Origin: an uncultured Clostridia bacterium
Lineage (GTDB): Bacteria; Bacillota; Clostridia; Saccharofermentanales; Saccharofermentanaceae
Direction: 5' to 3'
DNA length: 64,000 nt
NCBI GenBank assembly: GCA_947167045.1
Contig: CAMVGO010000005.1
Coordinates: 1 to 64,000, forward strand
In this document: piece after piece, positions 48,186 to 56,603 of the stretch
Position numbering within the stretch: the stretch's first letter is position 1
Layout of the letters: each line of letters opens with the position of its first letter
Translations under genes and position numbers: made by a program
The notes under the pieces: generated by a model
Told to the model about the DNA's origin: nothing
Seen by the model: only the letters and a program-made list of their open reading frames with translations
Database searches by the model: none

Positions 48186-49000
48186 GCTTTTCCCTTTTCC
48201 GGCTTATAAGCTCCGAAAGCATTTTTCAGGAGTATCTTCATCAGTTCACTGTTGCCTTTGAAAAAGCTGATCTTGGTTGGCGTCTTTCCGGTCTTCGGAT
48301 ATGCCCTTGTAACCGGGACCTCACAGGCCTTCATGCCAAGCTGCGTGGCGCGTACAGACAGATATGCCAGAAGTTCATATGTCATGAAGATATCCCTTAA
48401 CGGAAGCACTCTCTCATCTTCAAGATATCTTCTCGAATACGCCCTGTAAGCATTAGTCGTATCGGTAAACCTCTGATGTGCCGTAAGCGATATTATCGGC
48501 GCATGTATGAGCTTTACTGAAACTAGCCTTATAAAAGGCGTATTTACGGCATGTCCGCCTTTAACGAACCTTGAACCCTGGATCAGGTCATATCCTTCTT
48601 CGAGTTTTTCGATAAACTTCGGCACATCCTCAATACTGTCCTTATCGTTTCCGTCGATGGTGATTATGCCCTTGTAACCTCGCTTCAGAGCCCACCAGAT
48701 GCCCATCCTGAGCTGGGCACCCTGTTTGCCGGTATCCTGCTTTACGAGAAGCGTATTGACATCCAACGGACGGAGTTTGTCTTCAGCCGTACTGCCGTCT
48801 TTGGAGCCGCCGTCACAGATAACGATATCAACAAATGACGATATATCATTGTCCTTTGCTCTCTTTAGCTCATTATGTATCCTGGCCCCTTCGTTAATTA
48901 TCGGAATGAGCAATACATAATCCTTTGTCTTTTCTGAATATTCAGTACATTCAAACTTTGGAACACCCGGTTGTTTTTCGTAAATCATATATCCGTTCAC
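48182..49000 (-). CDS. GT2 glycosyltransferase, DPM/ArnC-like polyprenyl-phosphate sugar synthase
   Basis: A 272-residue family 2 transferase without transmembrane helices. The GT-A fold shows LLIPIINEGARI, VDIVICDGGSKDGS (nucleotide-binding loop), GMGIWWAL-type helix (LRMGIWWALKRG), the metal site TIDGNDKDSIED and GSRFVKGGH. Proteins of this shape transfer a sugar from a nucleotide to a polyprenyl phosphate on the cytosolic face. The sugar is not readable. It is followed at once by the small transporter pair and preceded by the TIM-barrel gene (16-bp gap). Confidence 0.85.
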   Translation of the reverse strand: MNGYMIYEKQPGVPKFECTEYSEKTKDYVLLIPIINEGARIHNELKRAKDNDISSFVDIVICDGGSKDGSTAEDKLRPLDVNTLLVKQDTGKQGAQLRMGIWWALKRGYKGIITIDGNDKDSIEDVPKFIEKLEEGYDLIQGSRFVKGGHAVNTPFIRLVSVKLIHAPIISLTAHQRFTDTTNAYRAYSRRYLEDERVLPLRDIFMTYELLAYLSVRATQLGMKACEVPVTRAYPKTGKTPTKISFFKGNSELMKILLKNAFGAYKPEKGKA

Positions 49001-49016
49001 TTATAAAAATCTTCGC

Positions 49017-49802
49017 TTAAAATATCTGGCTGATATAATCGATCATACTGCCTACAAGGGAAATATCATCCTGCTTACCAGTCTCAATAGAAACAAACCC
49101 AAGGTAGTCATTGGAAACAAGAAGCGAAGCAAGATCATTATGCAGTTTTCTTTCCTCAACAGGCTTCAGCATGGGCTCGCTTATATGCACATGATTGATG
49201 AGGTCTTCCCGTCCTGAAAGGACCGACACATCTTCTTCGTTTGCGATCATTGTACCGACATCAAGATTCAGCTTGAAGCCTTCAGAACCGACCTCACAGA
49301 TGAGATCCAGTGCCGACTTCGTATCATTGATGAAATTCGTATTATAGATAGGCGGATTTGCTTCCATACCGATAACAGTATTATGCAAAAGAGCATAATC
49401 ACCTATCTCTTTGAAGAAAGATATGGCAGTGCTTAAGTCAGCATTTTCAGGCATATTCCTGTTCCTCGGACACCCGAAAACAAGATTACGGCACCCTATG
49501 GTCTCAGCAAAATCTATCGCCTTTTTTGTATACCGGACCAGTTCTTTCCTCTCGTCATCTGTTCCGAAAAGCTTTTCACTTTTTCCATACCAGATAGACT
49601 GCATCGAAGGAATAACAAATCCGTATTCCTGCTTCAGATCCACAGCCCATTTTGAAGCTTCATCAAGCCTGTCATAAGGAGATTCGGGGAAAATCCTTGT
49701 AGGAGCTATCTCAAGCCCGGCAAAACCATGCTCTTTCATGATCGAATATACTAAACGGTCATTTTCAGCAGACCACGCGATATTGGAAATACTAAGATTC
49801 AT
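49017..49802 (-). CDS. Sugar phosphate isomerase/epimerase-like TIM barrel
   Basis: A 261-residue AP-endonuclease-2-type TIM barrel (xylose-isomerase-like). Typical segments are GFAGLEIAPTRIF, CRNLVFGCPRNR, TVIGMEANPP, FKLNLDVGTM, VHISEPMLKP and LGFVSIETG, with acidic and His residues at strand ends for a metal. The family isomerises or dehydrates sugars and inositols; the substrate is unknown. Start: ATG at 49802, two bases after the GT-C-like stop; an ATG four codons earlier (49814) is also possible. It lies inside the glycosylation locus, so it probably makes or alters the locus sugar. Confidence 0.78.
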   Translation of the reverse strand: MNLSISNIAWSAENDRLVYSIMKEHGFAGLEIAPTRIFPESPYDRLDEASKWAVDLKQEYGFVIPSMQSIWYGKSEKLFGTDDERKELVRYTKKAIDFAETIGCRNLVFGCPRNRNMPENADLSTAISFFKEIGDYALLHNTVIGMEANPPIYNTNFINDTKSALDLICEVGSEGFKLNLDVGTMIANEEDVSVLSGREDLINHVHISEPMLKPVEERKLHNDLASLLVSNDYLGFVSIETGKQDDISLVGSMIDYISQIF

Positions 49803-49803
49803 A

Positions 49804-52800
49804 TCAGTCACCATCAATTACACACATAGAAACGTCTTTAAGTTCACTGTCAGTATCGATCCAGACAGCATTAACATCTTTAAGGCCCCAGTAATAATCT
49901 GTGCTGCATCTTATCAGATAGTTATGGCTGCCTTCATCAAAATATATCGTATAGCAATACTTCTCGATATATTCATTACCGTCCCAGAGCCCGAAATAGA
50001 TATCGGCTTTCACCTTCTCATCATCGTCTTTTTCGAACCCCTGCCCGTCTGTTCCGTCGTATAGAGCAGATATCTTCAGATAGTTTCCGTTCTTCGTATC
50101 AGGGATCTGGTTCTTGTCAAAGGTATAATATCCGTCCTCATAAGAAAGGCTGAAGATCTCAGGATTATCAACCGCCTTCTGCTTGTCATATTCAGCCCAG
50201 ATCCTTGCAAGATCACCTATCGAAGAATAATGGAAAGAACTGAGATAATCATATTTGACGTTGCCGGATGAATCAGTTGTTTTAAAGGGACCGTCATAAC
50301 CATAATCAATAAATTCGATGGGATTGCCTACGTTCAAAGAACGGATGACGACAGTGCTCTCCCAAGGCGTATCCAGTCTGAGTCTTGTATATTGGGTTAC
50401 AGGTATCTTGAATAAAGCCGTGCCCTCGCCGGAGATATTGACGTTCTCGACTTTTTTACCCGAGAAGTCCTCGTCCTTGTCAGTCGTATAATACATCTGC
50501 ATCACATCGGAAACATCTGTCTCATATTCAACTGATATAAAGGCATATCTTCCGTTATATTCCGACAGATCGATCAGGTTTTGAAGGTCGATCATCATCG
50601 GATCATTTGCCGTGTATCTCATGACCACATAACCTTCGTCATTTTCTTCAAGCACAGCATTTCTCAGATTGAGCGATTCAGTGGTAAGAAGCTCGTGAGA
50701 AAGGTCCTTGCTGCGGATAAGATCAGAGATCTCAGCCTTGTATACTTCATACTTTTCGGGCAGGCACCAGACAGCATAATCATTGCCATATTTACAAAGC
50801 GGCACGTAATTAGCGTAAATGTATTCATAGACCTTATAGTATCTGTAAGCATTTGTGATGCCGTCCAGAGTGGTAGTTAACTGCTTGTTCTCAGCATCCA
50901 CCGGCATGATGACTACTGGGACGCCCTCCATCTCTTTGATGAATTCAGTTTGAGAGAATTCGCCTGACAAGAGCATCGGCGACTGGGCAACATAAACGGG
51001 ATTTCTATACCCCAGTACGGAATAAAGCAGAGATTTGTTTATAAAATCAACATATGTCTCACCGTCATCAAGAAGACTGTCCAGCACGATCTTGAATTCA
51101 GCTGAATAGTCCTGCAGTTCATCCGAAAAAATTACACGCTGAACCCTCTTTTTTGAGTATTTGATAAGCTCCCACTCAGTCTCAAACTCCCTGCCGTCAT
51201 CTGATATGAATTTCTTATCCGAGGAAGAAGGATACCAGCTCTCGATTATCGGTCCTGAAGCACCAAAAGCATTATCTGCTATTGGTGTAACAGCATAATT
51301 TGCAGGAGAGAAAAGCAGCGGAACCGCTATGGAAAAAGACATGAAAGCCGGAACAAACCATTTCATGCTGTCCTTATAGAATGCAATGAACAGAGCAAGG
51401 AAAAGGAATGCGCACCAGAAGACATGGTCGGTAGCTTCAGATCTGAGTGAATGCCTGACGATACCGCGGGAGAAATTCTGAAAATATGAGACTCCGAGTA
51501 TTAACAAAAGGACCCACCTCTCATTTCCTATCTTTTCCCTGAACTGCTTTGAGAAAACCGTATAGAGCAATGCCAGGACCATTACGAACGGAACGATCAG
51601 ATAGCCGATTGCAAAACTGAAGTTCTCTGTCTTGCCCATACCTACAAAGGCCCAGTTCTGGTTAGACATGGAGACTGCGACAAATTCCAAAAGGCGTTTA
51701 ACGGGATTGATACCCTTGGCAATACAGATTCCAAACCAGGCAGCACCGCCTACCACGCACCAGCCAAGTAAGGATACGCCAAGTTCCTTAACTGCCTTCT
51801 TATTCTTTTCCGCTATAACATAGATAACCAAGGCGACCATAACGGCCAGACCAAAGGCAAATCCAAGGTCGAGCCTGTACAGAGCGCTCCATATAAATGC
51901 TCCCCATACAGCAACTGCCCTTGGGAAAGAATTCTTCTTTACATATGCCATTGCGGACAGACAGACAAGTATTCCTAGTCCGTAGAACGAGAAAACATCC
52001 ATATAAGGAATGAAGATGGAAATGAAGAGAGCCATGGTCTTGTTCCAAAGCTTGGATATAAGCAAATAGAATAGCACTGCAAGCAGAACCAGCAGCAGAT
52101 TCTTATAAGGAGAAACAATTCCACGGTAGTCGTTATTCAATACCGCATAAAGGAGACCTTCCCAGACCGCAGTCATCATATGGGCGCCGTAATTTTCGAC
52201 CAGCGGTATCTCACCATAATTCAGGAACCCGCTCATAAGGATGCTCGAATTCGCACCTTCATAGATATGCGGATAATAATTTGCGGAGAGCGGGATCTGA
52301 ATGCTTAGAGCTGTCGTTCCTGCAACAATAAGCGGGAAAGAGAAATCTTTCCATTTACTGACGTCGAACTTCCTTTTCGCCAGAACAAAGATAACTACGC
52401 AAGCTAATACTATTCCGGTCAAAACGAGGATCTTATAGTATTTTGCAGGATGAGCAACAAAAACATTACGCTGATTTAAGATGTTTACCGCTTCGATATA
52501 AAGGGATGTCGCCAGCGGGATCGCGGAAAAGACGATGGCAAAGAGCGCAATGGGACTTGCGGCAGGACCGGTCTTGAGTTTATTCGAGAATAACCTTCCG
52601 GCAGCGAAAACGATTACGGAAAGGATAATGCACAAAGCAAATACAAGTCTTCCTGTTCCAAATCTCTTTCCAACAAATATGCTTGCAGTAAAAGCAATTC
52701 CAAATGAGATGACAGACAGCATCTCAAAAGTCTCAACAGGAACAAATCTGTCAAAAGACAAAACAAGATAGCAAACAGATACAACGGCAACCAGCAAGAC

Positions 52801-53427
52801 CATGCTCTGCGAAAAAGAAAATGCTTGAACCACATCAGCTGAATCCGTAAAGAAAGATATGCAGTTCAGGAGCAAGGAACAATTGGCAAATACCATGTAT
52901 CCGTCTAGAAACTTTACGAGGTTTTTCCGGTTTTCATTAGTTTCTTCGCTGAGGAAATGATTTGCAAGCATGTAGAACAAGACAAAGACCACAGCAAAAG
53001 ATATAAACCAGATATTGAAATTATTGACTCTTTTGGCGACATCTATATTCTCGTTAAATGCAGCGCCCATTACCCTCTTAAAGGAGGAAACTTCAGTATT
53101 ATCAGTATCTATCGGGTTGTATGACAAGAGCAGGGAAACAGAAAAATAAAGTGCATAAAAAAAGCCTTTCTTCTTCCCTGCTTTGAATTCCTTAAACAAA
53201 TCTTCGAATCTTAAAACGGCAAAGCAAAGAGCTATCCCGGTCAGGACCGTAAAGAACGCATTTCTGGCAAAAACAAATAACCATTCGGAATTAATGCTCA
53301 CATATGAATTAAAGACTTCAGAGAACCTCAATCCAAAAAGAATGGCAATGACCGCAAGGCAAATAGCAGCCTTTATAACGGTCATCAGTTTCCTGTTGCC
53401 AAATATTCCCGTCAATTTGTCTGACAC
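49804..53427 (-). CDS. 1207-aa polytopic GT-C-like glycosyltransferase candidate
   Basis: A very large membrane protein. Residues 1-710 hold roughly 16-18 transmembrane helices. Residues 710-1207 form a soluble, probably extracellular domain ending in beta-rich sequence (LDTPWESTVVIRSLNVG, YYTFDKNQIPDT). The layout fits GT-C transferases that use polyprenyl-linked sugars. A candidate catalytic loop lies after a helix near 385-415 (ANYYPHIYEGANSS). I cannot identify a named family. The start is a GTG at 53427 overlapping the SDR gene end by 16 bp; AAGGAG lies 11 bases upstream. The partners around it (ArnC-like synthase, flippase-like pair) support the role, but it is inference. Confidence 0.7.
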   Translation of the reverse strand: MSDKLTGIFGNRKLMTVIKAAICLAVIAILFGLRFSEVFNSYVSINSEWLFVFARNAFFTVLTGIALCFAVLRFEDLFKEFKAGKKKGFFYALYFSVSLLLSYNPIDTDNTEVSSFKRVMGAAFNENIDVAKRVNNFNIWFISFAVVFVLFYMLANHFLSEETNENRKNLVKFLDGYMVFANCSLLLNCISFFTDSADVVQAFSFSQSMVLLVAVVSVCYLVLSFDRFVPVETFEMLSVISFGIAFTASIFVGKRFGTGRLVFALCIILSVIVFAAGRLFSNKLKTGPAASPIALFAIVFSAIPLATSLYIEAVNILNQRNVFVAHPAKYYKILVLTGIVLACVVIFVLAKRKFDVSKWKDFSFPLIVAGTTALSIQIPLSANYYPHIYEGANSSILMSGFLNYGEIPLVENYGAHMMTAVWEGLLYAVLNNDYRGIVSPYKNLLLVLLAVLFYLLISKLWNKTMALFISIFIPYMDVFSFYGLGILVCLSAMAYVKKNSFPRAVAVWGAFIWSALYRLDLGFAFGLAVMVALVIYVIAEKNKKAVKELGVSLLGWCVVGGAAWFGICIAKGINPVKRLLEFVAVSMSNQNWAFVGMGKTENFSFAIGYLIVPFVMVLALLYTVFSKQFREKIGNERWVLLLILGVSYFQNFSRGIVRHSLRSEATDHVFWCAFLFLALFIAFYKDSMKWFVPAFMSFSIAVPLLFSPANYAVTPIADNAFGASGPIIESWYPSSSDKKFISDDGREFETEWELIKYSKKRVQRVIFSDELQDYSAEFKIVLDSLLDDGETYVDFINKSLLYSVLGYRNPVYVAQSPMLLSGEFSQTEFIKEMEGVPVVIMPVDAENKQLTTTLDGITNAYRYYKVYEYIYANYVPLCKYGNDYAVWCLPEKYEVYKAEISDLIRSKDLSHELLTTESLNLRNAVLEENDEGYVVMRYTANDPMMIDLQNLIDLSEYNGRYAFISVEYETDVSDVMQMYYTTDKDEDFSGKKVENVNISGEGTALFKIPVTQYTRLRLDTPWESTVVIRSLNVGNPIEFIDYGYDGPFKTTDSSGNVKYDYLSSFHYSSIGDLARIWAEYDKQKAVDNPEIFSLSYEDGYYTFDKNQIPDTKNGNYLKISALYDGTDGQGFEKDDDEKVKADIYFGLWDGNEYIEKYCYTIYFDEGSHNYLIRCSTDYYWGLKDVNAVWIDTDSELKDVSMCVIDGD

Positions 53428-54335
53428 TTTAAAACAAACTCCTTAATCTCATCTAATACTTGAGTCCGGTCGCAGATATACCCGTCCTTACCGCCAAAAA
53501 GCTCAGCATAAACGGTCTTATAATCATAAAGAGCAGGTGCGGAATTAAGTTCATTGATAAACTCCTCACCCGTGATCCATTTATATACTTCGCCTGCAGA
53601 TACAGGAGCCGTTGCAGGATGCCATAAAGTAATTCCCGCATCCAAAGCTTTGGATATATCGTCCCACAATCTGCCGAGGTTATAAAACTGGTAAATACTC
53701 CTGCTGTCAGTAAAGTTAAGAGCGGAAAAACCTAACTTAAGGAATCTTTCCTTGAGTTCTTTCCTGTCAAAACCGTCAGCATTCAATTTGTAAAAACCAT
53801 TATCCTGAAGAGAATAGCAATCTCTTAATGTCTCATCCTTAAGTGAAAGCTCATCGAACTTTGAAACTTTCAGCATCGAAGGGATAACGTTAATAAAATC
53901 AAATATGAAATTCTTCTTTATGTTTTTACCGAAAAGGCCCGGCAGTCTTATGATCAGTGCATCAGGATATCTTTCCCTTACCCACTGCTCAAGAAGATAG
54001 CGATTATATCCATAAGGGTGAAGGTTTTCTGTATCTATCACCGAGTTTTCATCAACGTCGACAGGCTTTTTAAACACATCAACGGTTGAGATCAGGACAA
54101 GTTTTTTCGGATCGATCCGACTGATGTTTTCCTCAGCCTGAGATATCCGTTCAAGATCCTTTTCGGGAGCGTTGTTTGCAAGGTACTTTTCAGCACGGAG
54201 ACCCGCATATACAAGAAGTTCCGGTTTTGTGCCAAATGCATCATTAATGTTTTTGGAATTATATGCAGCATCAAAAGCACCTGAAGCATATAGATTGCTT
54301 CCGACAAAACCGGTATATCCAACGACAGCGTTCAC
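53412..54335 (-). CDS. Sugar-nucleotide SDR with YxxxR in place of YxxxK
   Basis: A 307-residue extended SDR: MNAVVGYTGFVGSNL (GxxGxxG), KKLVLISTVDVF, then HPYGYNRYLLEQWV and a C-terminal substrate-binding part. The catalytic YxxxK is YGYNR here (codon CGC), so the lysine that lowers the tyrosine pKa is arginine. The second half (KLNADGFDRKELKERFL, ITLWHPATAPVSAGEVYKWITG) suggests a nucleotide-sugar reductase or epimerase fold. Activity may be altered or absent. It is 12 bp after the membrane GT2 and overlaps the GT-C-like gene. Confidence 0.8.
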   Translation of the reverse strand: MNAVVGYTGFVGSNLYASGAFDAAYNSKNINDAFGTKPELLVYAGLRAEKYLANNAPEKDLERISQAEENISRIDPKKLVLISTVDVFKKPVDVDENSVIDTENLHPYGYNRYLLEQWVRERYPDALIIRLPGLFGKNIKKNFIFDFINVIPSMLKVSKFDELSLKDETLRDCYSLQDNGFYKLNADGFDRKELKERFLKLGFSALNFTDSRSIYQFYNLGRLWDDISKALDAGITLWHPATAPVSAGEVYKWITGEEFINELNSAPALYDYKTVYAELFGGKDGYICDRTQVLDEIKEFVLKCQTN

Positions 54336-54347
54336 TTACCCGACCTC

Positions 54348-55286
54348 CTATTTTGTGAGTTTCTCAATGCTTTCAAAGTTATAGTGTTTACGCTTGAAGA
54401 CCAGATCCACGATAATACTCAAATATTTGACAATGATGGTAAGGATCCCGAACAAGCCTAAAAATGCAACTGAGAGGAACAGCACGGTCGTTGTCCAGCC
54501 TTCGATCGGATGACCGATAAAATAGATTATGAGCGTGTATATGATCATAAAGACCGAGACAAGCATCATCAGCGAAGTCATACCGAATGAAAAACGGTAT
54601 CCGAATTCCGTAAACAGTATCAAGGTATCGGTCGCAAGTCTGACCCTGTACTTTTTCTCCCTGGGATCGATATCAGGCTTATCATTACTGCAAACATCGT
54701 ATTTGAGATTGTCCGTCTTAAGTCCGCTTCCTGCATAGATTGCTTTTCTGTATGGAACGGTCTTATTCATCGAACTGATACGGTTGATGACCCTGCGGCT
54801 TAATATCCTGAAGCTCTCCGTTGTCATCTTGTAAGTAAGCGGTGTAAACCTGTCAAATGTGGAATAGAACACCCTCGAAGTAAACTTGACCTTTTTGTTA
54901 GGAGAAGCGCTTACGATATCGTAGCCTTTAAGAGCGTGAAAATACACATTCATTATCACTGCAGGATCAAAATCAAGGACCGTATTATCGAACTCGAAAA
55001 CAAAATCGCCTATCGCAAGATCCATGCCTGCATCCATTGCGAGTTCCAGGCCGTGAAAATAACTCATGTTGATAACCGAAATGCTCGTATTGCCGGCTTT
55101 TGAAGATGCCTTTTTGATCATTTCAATGCTGCGATCATCTGAACAATCATTGACACAGATGATCTCAGAGTGTTCAAAGTTATTCTCCATTGTGCTTATT
55201 ACGGCATCAAGAAAACTCCCGATCCTTTTCTCGGCATTATGCACATAGATAACGGCGGAGACAAAAGTCTTTTCTTTATTCAGCAT
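54348..55286 (-). CDS. Membrane-anchored GT2 glycosyltransferase (GtrB/DPM-like)
   Basis: A 312-residue family 2 transferase with the GT-A domain (about 5-225: VSAVIYVHNAEKRIGSF, IICVNDCSDDRSIEMI, FEFDNTVLDFDP metal site) and two C-terminal transmembrane helices (about 232-255 and 265-292). This is the shape of enzymes that load a sugar onto a polyprenyl phosphate at the membrane. It overlaps the FAD oxidoreductase gene by 11 bp. Two such transferases in one locus (this and 48182-49000) suggest two lipid-linked sugars. Confidence 0.83.
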   Translation of the reverse strand: MLNKEKTFVSAVIYVHNAEKRIGSFLDAVISTMENNFEHSEIICVNDCSDDRSIEMIKKASSKAGNTSISVINMSYFHGLELAMDAGMDLAIGDFVFEFDNTVLDFDPAVIMNVYFHALKGYDIVSASPNKKVKFTSRVFYSTFDRFTPLTYKMTTESFRILSRRVINRISSMNKTVPYRKAIYAGSGLKTDNLKYDVCSNDKPDIDPREKKYRVRLATDTLILFTEFGYRFSFGMTSLMMLVSVFMIIYTLIIYFIGHPIEGWTTTVLFLSVAFLGLFGILTIIVKYLSIIVDLVFKRKHYNFESIEKLTK

Positions 55287-56409
55287 CGTCTAAAACCTCG
55301 TCCAAATCATAAACAGTATTAATCTTACCTGACAGGACTCCTACAAAAGTAGGATTCTTGGAATACATCCTGATCACGGTCGGCCGGGAATCGTCTATCT
55401 CGGAACTCATGAGTATCGGTTTCATGGAGAATAATGAACTGCAGTATTCGAATTCATATTCGTCTAACATATATTTTCTGGCAAGACTGGACATATAAGG
55501 GAAAGCTGTTTCCGGTTTTGAAGGACAATCATTGCAGTTTCCGAGTCTGGCCTTTGTACAGAATCCGTTGCTCGTTTCCTGGCAGGAAAACGTCGGAACA
55601 GGATCAAAACTTGTTGTATGAGGTGTAAATGTCACTGACGTCAGAGAATGATAACCTGTCTTGCCAAACGGCATGATCGAAAAGAACGGGCCATCCATGA
55701 CCGTAAAACCGATATTCTTCAGTTTATCGTTAACATTACAGAGAATGATCTCACAAAGCTCATACTTGATATCAAACTTTTCAAATCCGGCCAGTTCAAG
55801 GATCTGATTAGTGCCGGCATAAGTCGAATTTAGCACAAAACCGGCTTCATAATCTGTTCCTGCTTCAGTTGTAACAACAAAAGAACTGTCCGTCTTATTG
55901 ATCGCGGTGATCTTTGCACCATAGACTATTGAAACCGCACTGCCGAACTTTTCAAGCTCGTTAAGGAAATAATCCTTAAGGATCATCGCATCATAAGTAT
56001 ATTCTCTTGTCCTGAAAGCCCCGTCGCACATGCCTTTCTTGAAATAATTCTCAGTACTCAACTCCTCGCATAAGATGCCTGCAGCCTTGCAGAAAGCTTT
56101 AAACTGCTTACCGTCAGACCAGGAATACTGACTTGACGTGGCATATATCTGTTCAAATTCCTTGTTTATGCAAAAAGAGTAGTCTTTATTGAATCTCTCG
56201 AAATAGCCGGCAGATTTCAATGCAGTCGATATGGAGCGAGGATAGTGATACCCTTGATGAACCCTGGCCTGATTTATATAGGTAGCTCTTTTAAAAGGGG
56301 CATCATCACATTCGAGGACAATAACATGCTGACCTTTACGGCAACAATAAAGAGCAGAATACAAGCCATACAGACCGGCACCTATTATTATCTTATCATA
56401 GTGCTCCAC
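55276..56409 (-). CDS. FAD-dependent oxidoreductase (DAO-like), first gene of the locus
   Basis: A 377-residue flavoprotein: N-terminal dinucleotide motif KIIIGAGLYGLYSALYC, then ATYINQARVHQGYHYPRS and a C-terminal FAD contact near FVGVLSGKINTVYDLDEVL. It resembles the D-amino-acid oxidase/UDP-galactopyranose-mutase-like flavoproteins often seen in surface polysaccharide clusters; the substrate is unknown. A cysteine group (GNCNDCPS) lies near residue 290. The start is GTG at 56409 with AAGGGG six bases upstream. It heads the eight-gene operon behind a good promoter. Confidence 0.8.
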   Translation of the reverse strand: MEHYDKIIIGAGLYGLYSALYCCRKGQHVIVLECDDAPFKRATYINQARVHQGYHYPRSISTALKSAGYFERFNKDYSFCINKEFEQIYATSSQYSWSDGKQFKAFCKAAGILCEELSTENYFKKGMCDGAFRTREYTYDAMILKDYFLNELEKFGSAVSIVYGAKITAINKTDSSFVVTTEAGTDYEAGFVLNSTYAGTNQILELAGFEKFDIKYELCEIILCNVNDKLKNIGFTVMDGPFFSIMPFGKTGYHSLTSVTFTPHTTSFDPVPTFSCQETSNGFCTKARLGNCNDCPSKPETAFPYMSSLARKYMLDEYEFEYCSSLFSMKPILMSSEIDDSRPTVIRMYSKNPTFVGVLSGKINTVYDLDEVLDDAE

Positions 56410-56477
56410 ACTGATCCCCTTAAGATAAAAGCATTTTCAGTTAGCACCGAAAACGGCAATGAAATCGGCCGGACAGC

Positions 56478-56507
56478 ATTATACCACTGAGGCTAGTATA
56501 ATACCAA
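56478..56507 (-). promoter_or_regulatory. Promoter of the surface glycosylation operon
   Basis: Minus strand: -35-like TTGGTA (56502-56507), 18-bp spacer, perfect -10 TATAAT (56478-56483) with an extended TGG in front. The GTG start of the first gene is about 68 bp downstream, leaving a leader of roughly 60 bases with no clear riboswitch fold. Confidence 0.65.
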
Positions 56508-56603
56508 ATGCCGTAAAACTTTACCCGGCAAATCCCGATCAAGCCATCAGGCAGCAAAAAACGCCTTTATCTGTCTTTCAAATCTTTAAATCAAACTATT
56601 AGA

